From contig DATNQI010000085.1 of the NCBI GenBank assembly GCA_036704125.1, positions 17,338 to 81,337 of the forward strand: a stretch of 64,000 nt of DNA, written 5' to 3'. The notes under the pieces were generated by a model. That model saw nothing but the letters and a program-made list of their open reading frames with translations. It was not told the origin of the DNA and did not search any database. The position numbers and the translations under genes are program-made. The stretch is from Pantanalinema sp. (lineage in GTDB: Bacteria; Cyanobacteriota; Sericytochromatia; S15B-MN24; UBA4093). Below are positions 25,844 to 34,961 of the stretch, one piece after another. How positions within the stretch are numbered: the first letter of the stretch is position 1; every line of letters starts with the position of its first letter.

Positions 25844-26121
25844 TGACCTGGTCCTATCAGTTCTCTGACGGGGCCAAGCGGCAGTTCCGAAAGCTGGATA
25901 GGCCGATTCAGTCGGCCATGCTCGGGGCACTGGATCGACTTGCTTTCGAGATGTCAAATCCGAGTGCCCCGCGCACCGTCAAGGTCAAGAAACTAGGCGG
26001 GCGCGGCGAAGAGTGGCGTTTGCGCGTGGGTGATTACCGTGTCATCTTCGAGCACCGAGGCGATCATCTTGTGATCCTCGTGTTGAAAGTAGGGCATAGA
26101 GGAGATGTTTATCGAGACTGA
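25843..26121 (+). CDS. RelE/ParE family toxin
   Basis: 92 residues from ATG 25843; a GTG at 25840 adds one residue. The fold pattern is clear: FSDGAKRQFRKLD near the start, KKLGGRGEEWRLRVGDYRVIFE in the middle, and a C-terminal HRGDVYRD. Members are ribosome-dependent mRNases (RelE) or gyrase poisons (ParE), and the sequence alone does not separate them. Start overlaps the antitoxin stop by 1 nt, so the pair is translationally coupled. A third short frame begins inside its 3' end. Confidence 0.85.
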   Translation: MTWSYQFSDGAKRQFRKLDRPIQSAMLGALDRLAFEMSNPSAPRTVKVKKLGGRGEEWRLRVGDYRVIFEHRGDHLVILVLKVGHRGDVYRD

Positions 26122-26269
26122 CGGGCTCAGCTCATCACGCGAAAGAGGCCATCCGGAGTTCTTGGACGAGCGGGAGGAGTACCTGCTGGCCATCAGTCGT
26201 CTCGAGGACGACTCAGACGTCATTCTTGGCGCTGATGAGGCCTGGAGGCGCCTTGGTCTGGACACCTGA
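26105..26269 (+). CDS. Possible 54-residue protein with antitoxin-like tail
   Basis: This short ATG frame overlaps the RelE/ParE toxin by 17 nt. The C-terminal half (SRLEDDSDVILGADEAWRRL) resembles the tails of small RelB-like antitoxins that end in a conserved LGL/LGLD. It could be a second antitoxin or a degenerate one left by recombination. The AGAGGAG before the ATG is too close for good initiation. Low confidence. Confidence 0.35.
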   Translation: MFIETDGLSSSRERGHPEFLDEREEYLLAISRLEDDSDVILGADEAWRRLGLDT

Positions 26270-26313
26270 GGTCATGGTGTCCGCCGTCAAGGAGCTACGA
26301 CTGAGAGAAGACG

Positions 26314-26790
26314 ATGACTGAACCCCTGCGGATCCCCCTGCCCGACCTCGATGCCACCCAGCGCTTGGGCGAGGCCATCGGGCGCACCGCCCGGGCGGGT
26401 GATATAATCCTGCTCTCGGGCGACCTCGGCGCGGGCAAGACCAGCCTGACCCAGGGGATCGCGCGGGGCCTTGGGATCTATGATCGGGTGACGAGCCCGA
26501 CCTTCAACCTCCTCCACGAGTACCACGAGGGGCGCGTGCCGCTTTACCACTTCGACCTGTATCGCCTGGACGCCCACGGCGTCATGGCCCAGGGCTTCGA
26601 CGACTACTGGGAGCGCGGCGACGGCCTGTGCGCCCTCGAGTGGGCCGAGCGCCTGGAGGGCGCCCCCTTGCCCGATCACCTGGACCTCTTGCTGGAGCAC
26701 GCCGGCGAGGGGCGCCTCGCCACCCTCACGGCCAGCGGCGGTGCCGCCGCGGCCTGGCTCGAACGGATCCGCGTCCATGCCCCGGCCTAG
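26314..26790 (+). CDS. tsaE: tRNA threonylcarbamoyladenosine synthesis ATPase
   Basis: 158 residues. The Walker A motif GDLGAGKTSLTQG and the SPTFNLLHEY and FDLYRLD segments define TsaE, the ATPase that drives the TsaB-TsaD complex making t6A37 in tRNAs reading ANN codons. The length is normal. It overlaps tsaB by 14 nt, giving the tsaE-tsaB-rimI run also seen in many bacteria. Confidence 0.95.
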   Translation: MTEPLRIPLPDLDATQRLGEAIGRTARAGDIILLSGDLGAGKTSLTQGIARGLGIYDRVTSPTFNLLHEYHEGRVPLYHFDLYRLDAHGVMAQGFDDYWERGDGLCALEWAERLEGAPLPDHLDLLLEHAGEGRLATLTASGGAAAAWLERIRVHAPA

Positions 26791-27538
26791 CCCCCTTCCC
26801 GACGCCCCCTGGGTGCTCGGCCTCAACACCGCCTCCGAGACCCTGGGCGTCGCCCTGGCCTCGGGCCTCGACCTGCGCGCGGAGCTCTTCGTCGCGCCCT
26901 CGCCCGGCGCGCGGGGCCACCACGCCGAGCGCCTCATGGTCGCCGTCGACTCCCTTTGCCGCCTGGCGGGGATCACCCCCTCGGCCCTTTCGGCCCTCTC
27001 GGTGGCCGTCGGGCCCGGCGGCTTCACCGGGGTGCGCACGGCCCTCTCGGCCGCCAAGACCATCTCCCAGGCCCTCGACAAGCCCCTGATCGGCGTCTCG
27101 ACCCTCGAGGCCCTCGCCCAGCAGGCGAGCGCCATGGGCCTGGTGGCGCCTCTGGTCGATGCCCGGCGCGGCGACGCCTTCGGGGCCCTCTACCGCAAGG
27201 GCGAATCGACCCTCGAGTGCCTCATCCCCCCCGAGCTGGCCTCGGTGGCGGAATGGATGGATCGCCTCTCGATCCACGCCGCGAACGAAGCCCTGGTGTT
27301 CGTGGGCGACGGGGCGGCCTCCCACCCCGAGGCGGTCGCCGGCCGCTGGCCGGGCGGCGCCTACGTGCCGAGCGAGCACCTCCTGCGGGCAGGAGCGGTC
27401 GCCCAGCTCGGCGCGAGGGCGCTCGCGGCGGGCCGCTACGAGGACGCCGTGGCCCTGATGCCCGAGTACCTCCGCGCCCCGAGCGCGGTCCCCAACTGGC
27501 AGCCCCTGTACGCCCCCCCGCGAGAGGAAGGCCGATGA
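26777..27538 (+). CDS. tsaB: tRNA threonylcarbamoyladenosine synthesis protein TsaB
   Basis: 253 residues, an ASKHA-fold partner of TsaD. GLNTASETLGVAL opens the protein, with the characteristic VAVGPGGFTGVRTALS and later VDARRGDAFGALY. The ATG at 26777 lies within the end of tsaE. The stop overlaps the next ATG by 4 nt. Length is at the upper end for TsaB. Confidence 0.93.
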   Translation: MPRPSPLPDAPWVLGLNTASETLGVALASGLDLRAELFVAPSPGARGHHAERLMVAVDSLCRLAGITPSALSALSVAVGPGGFTGVRTALSAAKTISQALDKPLIGVSTLEALAQQASAMGLVAPLVDARRGDAFGALYRKGESTLECLIPPELASVAEWMDRLSIHAANEALVFVGDGAASHPEAVAGRWPGGAYVPSEHLLRAGAVAQLGARALAAGRYEDAVALMPEYLRAPSAVPNWQPLYAPPREEGR

Positions 27539-28053
27539 TTTCGATCCGCCCCATGACCCATGACGACCTGATCGACGCGGTCGCGATCGAGCGCCTCAGC
27601 TTCGGCGAGCGCTGGAGCGTCCAGACGTTCGCCGGCGAGCTCGACAACCCCTCGAGCAACTACTTCGTGGCCCTCGACGACGATCGCATCGTCGGCTACG
27701 CGGGGTACTGGCTGATCCTCGACGAGGCGCACATCACCACCATCGCCGTCCACCCCGCCGAGCGCCGGCGGTCCATCGGCGAGATCATGCTCCAGCACCT
27801 GATCACCCACGCCGCCAAGGCCGACGCCAAGTGGCTCACCCTCGAGGTGCGCGTCTCCAACGAGGGGGCCAAGAAGCTCTACGAGAAGTACGGCTTCACC
27901 GCCCTCGGCCGCCGCAAGGGCTACTACCAGGACGACGGCGAGGACGCCCTGGTCATGTGGACCGAGAACATCTGGCAGAGCGAGTACCGTGAGCGCTTCG
28001 AGCGCCTCAAGGCCGAGCTCGCCGAGCGCCTGGGGGCGGCGAAGGAGGCCTAG
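27535..28053 (+). CDS. rimI: Ribosomal protein S18 alanine N-acetyltransferase (RimI)
   Basis: 172 residues, GNAT family. The acetyl-CoA site is IAVHPAERRRSIGEIML, and VRVSNEGAKKLYEKYGFTALGRRKGYY is typical of RimI. A C-terminal helical extension of about 25 residues (YRERFERLKAELAERLG) is longer than in classic RimI. ATGA overlap with tsaB confirms the operon. It ends 5 nt from a convergent gene. Confidence 0.88.
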   Translation: MISIRPMTHDDLIDAVAIERLSFGERWSVQTFAGELDNPSSNYFVALDDDRIVGYAGYWLILDEAHITTIAVHPAERRRSIGEIMLQHLITHAAKADAKWLTLEVRVSNEGAKKLYEKYGFTALGRRKGYYQDDGEDALVMWTENIWQSEYRERFERLKAELAERLGAAKEA

Positions 28054-28058
28054 ATCGG

Positions 28059-29174
28059 CTAGTGCCGCGTGAGGGCCATGACCACCTCGAAGGCGATCAG
28101 CAGGATGATGATCAGCTCGAGGGCGACCGAGCGCCGGGTGTTCACCTGATCGGTGAGCATCTGGTACACCTCCTGAGCCGTGCGGATCTTGCCGTCGAGG
28201 GAGGCCTCCCACTCGCCGAGGCGCAGGCGCTCGGCGATCGCCCGGTAGACGCGAGCCGAGTACAGGTCTCCTATGAACTTGAGGGCATTCTCGATCTGCT
28301 CGGTCAGCTCGATCACGTCCATGGTGACGGCCATCAGGCGCTGCTGGGTGCGCTGGTAGTCGTTGCGCAGCCAGGACTTCCAGCGGGGCAGGGCCTGCCC
28401 GCGCTCGATCTCGTGGTAGATGGCGTCGAGCTGCTCGTCCAGGAGCCTGTCGTAGAAGCGCAGCTCCAGGAGCTCGGCGTTGGCGAACTCCAGGGTGTCC
28501 ACGTGCTCGGTGGCCCCCTCGGGGTCGTAGATGAAGGCGGTGTTCCAGTCGATGACGGCCAGGTCGTCCGCGAAGTAGCTGACCTTCTTGCCGAGCACCT
28601 CGGCCTGCTCGGAGGCCGAGAGGGCCTTGGCCTCGCCGCGCATGAGCTGGGCGAGGCTCGCGCCGCTCTTCAAGAGCAGGCGCTCGGCGTCGATGTCCTC
28701 GCCGAAGGCCTGCACGTAGAAGATGGTGTAGTCCTCGAAGAGCACCTCGCGCGGCGGGTTAACCATGAAAGGGGAGAGGCGCGGCTGCAGGTCGTGCAGG
28801 ATCTGGCGGCTCAGGACCTCGATGGCGGGGTTGTCGATGTAGGCATCGGCCTCTCTCACCAGCGTGTCCCAGGCGTCCGGGCACGGCACCTCCCACCGCA
28901 GCGCCACCACCCCGAAGTCGAAGACCTTGGCGCTGACACGGGCCTCGCGGGCCTGGTCGGGGCGGGGGTGAAGGGTGCGCTTGCCCAGCGAGAAGGTGAG
29001 CGGCGGGTTGCGGTACTGGAGGTGCTCCGGGGTGGGCCGGCGCGGGGTGAAGCGCGCGATCGCGGCGTCCGCGCCCAGCGCGCGACCCAGCCTGTCGAGG
29101 TCGACCGTGTCCGCCACCGTGAAGAGGTGGTAGACGAGAATCTGGCCCGAGGCGATCGCAAGCGGCATGTCCAT
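28059..29174 (-). CDS. RMD1/DUF155 family membrane-anchored protein
   Basis: 371 residues. The central region (YTIFYVQAFGEDIDAERLLL, DLAVIDWNTAFIYDPEG, LEFANAELLELRFYD) is characteristic of the RMD1/Sif2-like family, formerly DUF155. The C-terminus has one membrane helix (VALELIIILLIAFEVVMAL) just before the end, as family members do, so it is a tail-anchored protein. Biochemical role unknown; eukaryotic relatives act in mitochondria. It converges on rimI. Confidence 0.8.
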   Translation of the reverse strand: MDMPLAIASGQILVYHLFTVADTVDLDRLGRALGADAAIARFTPRRPTPEHLQYRNPPLTFSLGKRTLHPRPDQAREARVSAKVFDFGVVALRWEVPCPDAWDTLVREADAYIDNPAIEVLSRQILHDLQPRLSPFMVNPPREVLFEDYTIFYVQAFGEDIDAERLLLKSGASLAQLMRGEAKALSASEQAEVLGKKVSYFADDLAVIDWNTAFIYDPEGATEHVDTLEFANAELLELRFYDRLLDEQLDAIYHEIERGQALPRWKSWLRNDYQRTQQRLMAVTMDVIELTEQIENALKFIGDLYSARVYRAIAERLRLGEWEASLDGKIRTAQEVYQMLTDQVNTRRSVALELIIILLIAFEVVMALTRH

Positions 29175-29302
29175 GCCAGGATGCTATCAGATTCGACGCT
29201 CGCCGTCTTTACCAAACGTGACGCCGAGATCATTCGCCTTCTCGGTGCGCCTGGGCGTCCCCTTTGGCATCATGAGGTCGTCCTTCCGTCAGCGAGGCCT
29301 CG

Positions 29303-29944
29303 ATGAACACCCATTCCCACGCCTTCTTCACCTTCGCCGCGCTCCACCAGCTCGAGGGAGCCCCGCTCGCGGTCGCAGGCTCGGTCCTGCCCGACGCGCT
29401 CTACTACCTGGCGGTGCCCTTCCTCGCCGCCCGGCGCGGGATCTCGTATCGTTCGGCGCAGACCGAGGTCTACCGCATCCCCGCCCTGCGTCGCGCGGTC
29501 GACGCGCTGCACGCCGTGCCGGTGCTCGCCGTCGTGAGCCTCCTGGCATGGCTCTTCTGCCCGCCACTCTTGATGCTGTGCCTGGGCTGGGCGAGTCACC
29601 TGGCGATCGACTTCGTGACCCACGGCGAGGGGAGCCACCCGCACTTCTGGCCCCTGGTGCCGTGGAGGTTCAAGAGCCCCGTCTCCTTCTACGAGGAGGA
29701 TCGCTTCGGGCGCCAGTTCATGATCGCCGAGCACGCCTTGATGGTCGGGATCGTGCTGTACTGGCTCAGGACGGGCTTCATCGGAGCCCGCTCGCTCGAG
29801 GTCCTGGCGGGGAGCGCGGGGCTCATGCTGCTCTCGGCCTTCAGCCTCGCGACGATGGTGGCCTACGTCGTCCACCTGCGCCAGCGCCGCGCGGGGGTGG
29901 CGCGCAGGGGGGGCGGCTGGGCCTCGGCCCTCGGCATCGAGTAG
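29303..29944 (+). CDS. Conserved multi-pass membrane protein with His/Asp motifs
   Basis: 213 residues. MNTHSHAFFTFAAL, GSVLPDALYY and WASHLAIDFVTHG carry conserved His and Asp residues, as in membrane-bound metal-dependent hydrolase-like families with four to five helices. Hydrophobic segments lie at about 70-100, 145-160 and 170-195. Function cannot be assigned. ATG 29303; the gene stands alone between the divergent RMD1 gene and the bamA operon promoter. Confidence 0.65.
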   Translation: MNTHSHAFFTFAALHQLEGAPLAVAGSVLPDALYYLAVPFLAARRGISYRSAQTEVYRIPALRRAVDALHAVPVLAVVSLLAWLFCPPLLMLCLGWASHLAIDFVTHGEGSHPHFWPLVPWRFKSPVSFYEEDRFGRQFMIAEHALMVGIVLYWLRTGFIGARSLEVLAGSAGLMLLSAFSLATMVAYVVHLRQRRAGVARRGGGWASALGIE

Positions 29945-30009
29945 CTCGCCTCGACGGAACCTCCTTGCCGCCTCTCTCGTCTGAAGGATCGGTCCGCATC
30001 CCTCTCAAA

Positions 30010-30038
30010 TTGCGAATCGATGGCACACCCCCTATAAT
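30010..30038 (+). promoter_or_regulatory. Strong sigma70-like promoter of the bamA-lpx operon
   Basis: TTGCGA (30010-30015) and a consensus TATAAT (30033-30038) are 17 nt apart. The start point would be near 30045, leaving a leader of about 44 nt before the TTG start of bamA. This is one of the best promoter matches in the window. Confidence 0.8.
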
Positions 30039-30088
30039 GTCCGCTGGACCGGAACCTCCGGTTGCCATGTCACGAGAGAGGCGCCCAA

Positions 30089-32047
30089 TTGATTTCGAAG
30101 ACGAACCTCGCCGGGGGGCGGGGCTGGCGCGCGGCCCTGGCGGCCCTGCTGATCCTCGCGGGGATCGGCTCGCTGTCGCCCGCTCGGGCCCAGCCCGCAC
30201 CGGCTGCCAAGCAGCCCACCCCGGTCCCGCAGCAGTCTCCCAGGAAGGCCACGCCCGCCAAGCCGGCCGTTGAGCCCCAGGCACCCGCCGCGACGCCGAG
30301 CGTCTCGAGCGGGGCGACCTCCTCCTTGACCCCCGAGGTCGACGAGGGTCCCAAGATTCACCTGGTGGACATCCGGATCCGCGGCAACAAGACCGTCTCC
30401 GAGGAGACGATCCTGCTGTCGATCCCCATCCACGCGGGCCAGGACGTGACCCGGGCCCAGGTCGAGGAGGCCCTCCAGCGGATCTATGGCCTCGGCTACT
30501 TCCACCCGCCGAGCGCCTCGACCCAGCCGGTCATGGGCGGCGAGCGCCTGATCATCACCGTGGTGGAGTACCCCGTCCTCAAGGGAGTGACCCTCTCGGG
30601 GGCGACCCTCTTCCCGGCCAGCGAGCTCGAGCAGCCGTTCGAGGCCATGAAGGGCCGGGTGATCAACCTCAAGGACATCCAGGAGGCCATCAAGCGCATC
30701 GAGAAGCGCTACGCCGATCAGGGCTACGTGCTCGCCAGGATCGTCGACCTGCAGGTCGCCCCCGACGGCCAGCTCCTGCTCAAGGTCGCCGAGGGCACGA
30801 TCAACGCCATCTCGATCGCGGGCAACGACGAGACCCAGGACTTCGTCATCCGCCGCGAGATCACCCTCAAGCCCGGCGACATCTACAACTTCGGCCGCAT
30901 GCAGGACGACCTGCGCCGGGTCTACAACCTCAACTACTTCGAGGACATCGGCATCAAGTACGAGCCGGCCGAGAGCGATCCGACCAAGGTCAACGTGATC
31001 GTCACCGTCAAGGAGAAGCAGACCGGGACCTTCAACCTGTCGGCCGGCTGGAGCAACCGTGACGGCCCGCTCGGCATCCTGAGCCTGCGCAAGGACAACC
31101 TCCTCGGTCGCAGCCAGTCGGTGAGCGCCGATCTGACCATCTCGAAGAACTGGGCCGCCGAGCTCAACTACTTCAACCCCTGGATCGACGACCGGCACAC
31201 CTCGTTCGGCGCGAGCCTCTACGCGCGGCGGTTCTTCAACTACTACGCCTCGTTCCTGGAGGAGCGCCAGGGGACTGCGCTCTCCTTCGGCCAGCCCCTC
31301 TTCGGCCAGGACCCGGTCACGGCCCAGTGGCGCGGCGCCTGGCGCCTGAAGCTCGAGCGGATCGGCATCCTGGGCGGCTCGAACTACGACCAGCGCCTGG
31401 ACACCATCACGGCGCAGCCCCACGTCGCGGGCACCGGGCGCGAGGCGGACCTGTCCACCAGCGTCGGCTACACCGTGACCTTCGATAGCCGCGACTACAT
31501 CCTCAACCCCAACACCGGCTGGTTCAACACCGCCATGGTGGACCAGTACGTGCCGGGGCTGGGGGACCTCAAGATGACCCGCCTGCAGCTGGATCTCAAC
31601 CGCTACGTCCCGCTGTGGCTGGGGCACACCCTGGCCGTGGGCTGGAAGCTCGGCACCATGCAGACGCCCTTCGGCGGCAACATCCCGCCGTACGAGCGCT
31701 TCTACTCCATCGGCAACTACATGGTCCGCGGCTGGCCCGAAGGCCTCAACCTGACCAATGCGGGCAACCAGGGAGCGCCCGGCCAGGCCTTCGTGGGCGA
31801 CTCGTTCACCCTGGGCTCGATCGAGTACCGCTTCCCCATCGTCAACATCCTCTCGGGGGTGGTCTTCGGGGACACGGGCCTCTTCTGGGACCAGGCCCAG
31901 CAGAACTTCGGCTGGGAGCGTGCCCGCTCCGGCTACGGCGCGGGGATCCGCCTCAACACGCCGCTCGGTCCCTTGCGCCTCGACTACGGCCTCAAGAAGT
32001 GGGGCGAGGCCGGCCAGATCCACTTCTCGATCGGTCAAAAATTCTAG
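30089..32047 (+). CDS. bamA: Outer membrane protein assembly factor BamA (Omp85)
   Basis: 652 residues. A signal peptide is followed by a Pro/Ala-rich linker and about three POTRA domains (about 90-315; DIRIRGNKTVSEETIL, GVTLSGATLFPASELE, AISIAGNDETQDFVIRREI). The C-terminal 16-strand barrel ends in IHFSIGQKF with the usual terminal Phe and has a VRGWPEG loop (the VRGF/Y motif with Trp). The TTG at 30089 has GAGAGAGG 7 nt upstream and gives a proper signal peptide. Three POTRA domains as in cyanobacterial Omp85, not five as in proteobacteria; the count is by eye. Confidence 0.93.
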   Translation: MISKTNLAGGRGWRAALAALLILAGIGSLSPARAQPAPAAKQPTPVPQQSPRKATPAKPAVEPQAPAATPSVSSGATSSLTPEVDEGPKIHLVDIRIRGNKTVSEETILLSIPIHAGQDVTRAQVEEALQRIYGLGYFHPPSASTQPVMGGERLIITVVEYPVLKGVTLSGATLFPASELEQPFEAMKGRVINLKDIQEAIKRIEKRYADQGYVLARIVDLQVAPDGQLLLKVAEGTINAISIAGNDETQDFVIRREITLKPGDIYNFGRMQDDLRRVYNLNYFEDIGIKYEPAESDPTKVNVIVTVKEKQTGTFNLSAGWSNRDGPLGILSLRKDNLLGRSQSVSADLTISKNWAAELNYFNPWIDDRHTSFGASLYARRFFNYYASFLEERQGTALSFGQPLFGQDPVTAQWRGAWRLKLERIGILGGSNYDQRLDTITAQPHVAGTGREADLSTSVGYTVTFDSRDYILNPNTGWFNTAMVDQYVPGLGDLKMTRLQLDLNRYVPLWLGHTLAVGWKLGTMQTPFGGNIPPYERFYSIGNYMVRGWPEGLNLTNAGNQGAPGQAFVGDSFTLGSIEYRFPIVNILSGVVFGDTGLFWDQAQQNFGWERARSGYGAGIRLNTPLGPLRLDYGLKKWGEAGQIHFSIGQKF

Positions 32048-32075
32048 GTTTTCTGCACCCTTAAAGGAGAACGAC

Positions 32076-32549
32076 ATGCTTCAACGGATGGTTTCGGGTT
32101 TTGCGGCGCTCGCGCTCGCCGCGGGCCTCATGCTCCAAGCGCCCGCCCAGGCGGCGGCTCCCGGCGCCCTCGGCTACGTGGACACCCAGAAGGTCTTCCA
32201 GAGCTACAAGGGCGCCCAGTCCGCCCAGGACCGCTTCCGCAAGGAGGCCCAGGACTACCAGGAGGAGCTGGTCGACGCCCAGCGCAAGCTCGAGGAGGCC
32301 CGCAAGGCCAACAAGAGCAGCGACGAGATCGCCAAGATGCAGAAGAAGTTCGAGGACGAGCTGAAGCCCAAGAAGGCCAAGGTGGAGGCCCTCGACCGGG
32401 AGCTGTCGGGCAAGATCAAGAAGCAGATCGAGGCGGCGATCGCCCAGGTCGCCAAGACCAGGGGCTTCGCCACCGTGGTCGACAAGGCGGCGATCCTCTA
32501 CGGCGGGGAGGACCTGACCGGCGACGTCCTCAAGAACCTCAACAAGTAA
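32076..32549 (+). CDS. skp: OmpH/Skp-family periplasmic chaperone
   Basis: 157 residues. Signal peptide with an AQA cleavage site, then [13 protein letters not shown] and a long charged coiled coil (about 50-125, rich in Lys, Glu and Gln), ending in the [14 protein letters not shown] strand of the trimer core. It holds unfolded outer membrane proteins before BamA inserts them. AAAGGAGA precedes ATG 32076. It lies between bamA and lpxD as in proteobacteria. Confidence 0.9.
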   Translation: MLQRMVSGFAALALAAGLMLQAPAQAAAPGALGYVDTQKVFQSYKGAQSAQDRFRKEAQDYQEELVDAQRKLEEARKANKSSDEIAKMQKKFEDELKPKKAKVEALDRELSGKIKKQIEAAIAQVAKTRGFATVVDKAAILYGGEDLTGDVLKNLNK

Positions 32550-32550
32550 C

Positions 32551-33585
32551 ATGGCCGGCCTTACCCTTCAGGAGCTCGCGGAGCGCCTCGGCGGGACGGT
32601 CGACGCCCAGGACGCCTCCTTTCGGATCGCCGGGGTGGCGAACCCCGAGGAGGCGACGCCGCGGGATCTCGTCTTCCTGGTCGAGGACAAGTACCTGGCT
32701 TCCATCGCGGCCTGCGCGGCCGGGGCCGTGGTGGCCCGCTCGCCCGTCGCGGGCAAGGCCACCGTGGTCGTGAAGGCCCCGCGCGAGGCCATGGCGCGAA
32801 CCCTCGCCCTCTTCGCCCCCCCTCAGCCCTTGCCGCATCGCTCCGAGTTCGCCTCGGTCGATCCCAGCGCCGAGATCGCCGAGGGGGTGAGCGTCGGCCC
32901 TCACGTGACGGTGGGGCCGAGGGCTCGCGTCGGGCGCATGACCGTCCTGCATCCCGGGGTGGTGATCGGGCCGGACGCCCGGGTGGGCGAGGCCTGCGTC
33001 CTTTACCCCAACGTGGTGGTCCGCGAGGGCTGCACGCTGGGGGACCGGGTGATCGTCCAGCCCGGGGCCGTCATCGGCTCGGACGGCTTCGGCTTCGTCA
33101 CCATGCCGGACAGAACCCACCTCAAGATGCCCCAGATCGGGGTCGTCGAGGTCCAGGACGACGTGGAGATCGGGGCCAACGTCACCATCGATCGCGCGAC
33201 CATCGGCGCGACGGTCATCGGGCAAGGAACCAAAATTGACAACCTAGTGCACGTCGGCCATAATGTGCGTATCGGGGAAAATGGCCTCCTGGTCTCTCAG
33301 GTGGGCATTTCCGGCTCGGTCACCGTCGGGGATCGGGTCACGATCGCCGGCCAGGCCGGCGTCGCCGGGCACTTGACGATCGGCGCGGACACGGTGGTGG
33401 CGGCCAAGGCCGGCGTCACAAAGAGCCTGCCGCCGAGGGTCATGGTTTCCGGGTTTCCCGCGCGTCCCCACCGCGAGGAGCTGCGCCGCCAGGCGCAGAT
33501 CGAGCGTCTGGGCGAGCTGGCGGAGCAGGTCAAGGCCTTGCAGGCCGCGATCGCTGCCGTCCAGGGGACCTGCCAGGGGACCTGA
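32551..33585 (+). CDS. lpxD: UDP-3-O-acyl-glucosamine N-acyltransferase
   Basis: 344 residues. An N-terminal uridine-binding domain is followed by a left-handed beta helix of hexapeptide repeats (from about 105) and a C-terminal helix. The catalytic His is in the [14 protein letters not shown] segment. It adds the N-linked acyl chain in lipid A synthesis. The ATG lies 1 nt after the ompH stop without a visible ribosome site, so coupling to ompH is likely. Normal length. Confidence 0.95.
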   Translation: MAGLTLQELAERLGGTVDAQDASFRIAGVANPEEATPRDLVFLVEDKYLASIAACAAGAVVARSPVAGKATVVVKAPREAMARTLALFAPPQPLPHRSEFASVDPSAEIAEGVSVGPHVTVGPRARVGRMTVLHPGVVIGPDARVGEACVLYPNVVVREGCTLGDRVIVQPGAVIGSDGFGFVTMPDRTHLKMPQIGVVEVQDDVEIGANVTIDRATIGATVIGQGTKIDNLVHVGHNVRIGENGLLVSQVGISGSVTVGDRVTIAGQAGVAGHLTIGADTVVAAKAGVTKSLPPRVMVSGFPARPHREELRRQAQIERLGELAEQVKALQAAIAAVQGTCQGT

Positions 33586-33596
33586 AGGGGGGCGGC

Positions 33597-34055
33597 ATGG
33601 CGTTTGGGATCCGACAGGCGGCGATCCTCACCGGGCTTGCGCTCGTGCTCGGGGCCATTGTCGTGCCGATCCAGGCCTTTGCGTCGATCGCCATCCCCAA
33701 CGGCGAGGTTCGCTTGCAGGAGGGCGGCTACGTCCGGGTGACGGCCATCGGGCTGCCGCCTCTGGGCGTGACCGAGCGCTCCGGCGCGCGCGACGTCGCC
33801 CGGCAGAACGCCATGGGCCTGGCGCAGCGTCGCTTGCTCGCCGCCGTCCTGGACCTGCCGGTCGGGCCGAGCAAGGTGACCGTCCGCGATCGCCTCGCCG
33901 CCAAGCCGAAGGCGCGCGAGCGCCTGCGCGACCTGATCGCGCGGGCCCGCGTCACCGGCCAGGAGCTCGCCGACGGCTCGGCCGAGGTCACGCTGGAGCT
34001 GCCCTACTCGGGTCCTGGCGGGCTCGCCGAGTTTTTCGCCGTCCTTTCGCCCTAG
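33597..34055 (+). CDS. Small exported protein inside the lpx operon, LPP20-like fold possible
   Basis: 152 residues. A signal peptide (TGLALVLGAIVVPIQAFA) is followed by a mature domain with VRVTAIGLPP and DVARQNAMGLAQRRLLAAVLDL. The latter resembles the ARxxAxxxAxxxL helix of LPP20/FlgT-like domains. It is placed between lpxD and lpxC, where I do not know a standard gene. A role in envelope assembly is inference. ATG 33597 follows GGGGGG. Confidence 0.6.
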   Translation: MAFGIRQAAILTGLALVLGAIVVPIQAFASIAIPNGEVRLQEGGYVRVTAIGLPPLGVTERSGARDVARQNAMGLAQRRLLAAVLDLPVGPSKVTVRDRLAAKPKARERLRDLIARARVTGQELADGSAEVTLELPYSGPGGLAEFFAVLSP

Positions 34056-34070
34056 CGCCGCAGGAGACTC

Positions 34071-34961
34071 ATGCCGTTGGACCGCACCCTACAGTGGACG
34101 CTCGAGCGTCCGGTCACCTTCGAGGGCGTTGGCCTGCACTCCGGCGCCCGCGTCACCATGACGCTCCTGCCCGCCGATCCCCACAGCGGGATCCGCTTCC
34201 TGCGCACCGACCTGCCCGGCACCGCCGCGATTCCGGCCCTGGCCGACCACGTGGTCGAGACCACCCTCTCGACCACCCTCGGCCTGGACGGGGTCCGCGT
34301 CGGCACCGTCGAGCACCTCATGGCCGCCCTCTACGTGATGGGGGTCTGCAACGTCGAGGTGCTGGTCGATTCGCCCGAGCTGCCCATCATGGACGGCAGT
34401 TCGCTCGCTTACATCGAGGCCATCCAGCGCTGTGGCCGCGTCGAGCAGCAGGCTTCGCGCCGCACCCTGATGATCCAGGACAAGCTCGAGGTGCAGCGCG
34501 GCGACCGCTCCGTCATCTACCAGCCCGCCGAAAGCGACGAGGCCGAGCTGACATGCATCGTGGACTACGGCCACCCTCACGCCGGAGCGCAGCTCTACGA
34601 GGGCGTCCTGAGCGAGGAGCGCTTCGGGGCCGAGCTGGCCCCGGCCCGCACCTTCTGCTTCCTGGCCGAGGTCGAGGCCATGCGCAGGGCCGGCCTCGCG
34701 AAAGGCGGCACCCCTGACAACGCGGTGGTGATCGCCGACGACGGCCCCATGACGGCTCTTCGCTACGCCGACGAGTGCGTCCGCCACAAGACCCTGGACC
34801 TGATCGGGGATCTGGCCCTGTGCGGCTTCGAGTGGCGCGGCGCGATCACGGCCGCCAAGGCCGGCCATCCCCTGCACGTCGCCCTTGCCCTTCAGCTTCA
34901 GCGCCTCGCCAGCCGCGAGCGCGCCAAGGAGGAACCCGTCTATGCCCACCATGCTCGCTGA
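34071..34961 (+). CDS. lpxC: UDP-3-O-acyl-N-acetylglucosamine deacetylase
   Basis: 296 residues, the zinc enzyme of the committed lipid A step. [22 protein letters not shown] (zinc His), [18 protein letters not shown] and [12 protein letters not shown] (zinc His and Asp) are all present, plus the catalytic His in [13 protein letters not shown]. Start ATG 34071 follows CAGGAGA. It is followed by fabZ with a 20-nt overlap, the lpxC-fabZ-lpxA-lpxB order of cyanobacteria. Confidence 0.95.
   Translation: MPLDRTLQWTLERPVTFEGVGLHSGARVTMTLLPADPHSGIRFLRTDLPGTAAIPALADHVVETTLSTTLGLDGVRVGTVEHLMAALYVMGVCNVEVLVDSPELPIMDGSSLAYIEAIQRCGRVEQQASRRTLMIQDKLEVQRGDRSVIYQPAESDEAELTCIVDYGHPHAGAQLYEGVLSEERFGAELAPARTFCFLAEVEAMRRAGLAKGGTPDNAVVIADDGPMTALRYADECVRHKTLDLIGDLALCGFEWRGAITAAKAGHPLHVALALQLQRLASRERAKEEPVYAHHAR

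Noticed and set aside
26403..26408. TATAAT inside tsaE
   Set aside because: Lies within the coding region before the Walker A motif, has no matching -35 and no gene starts after it.
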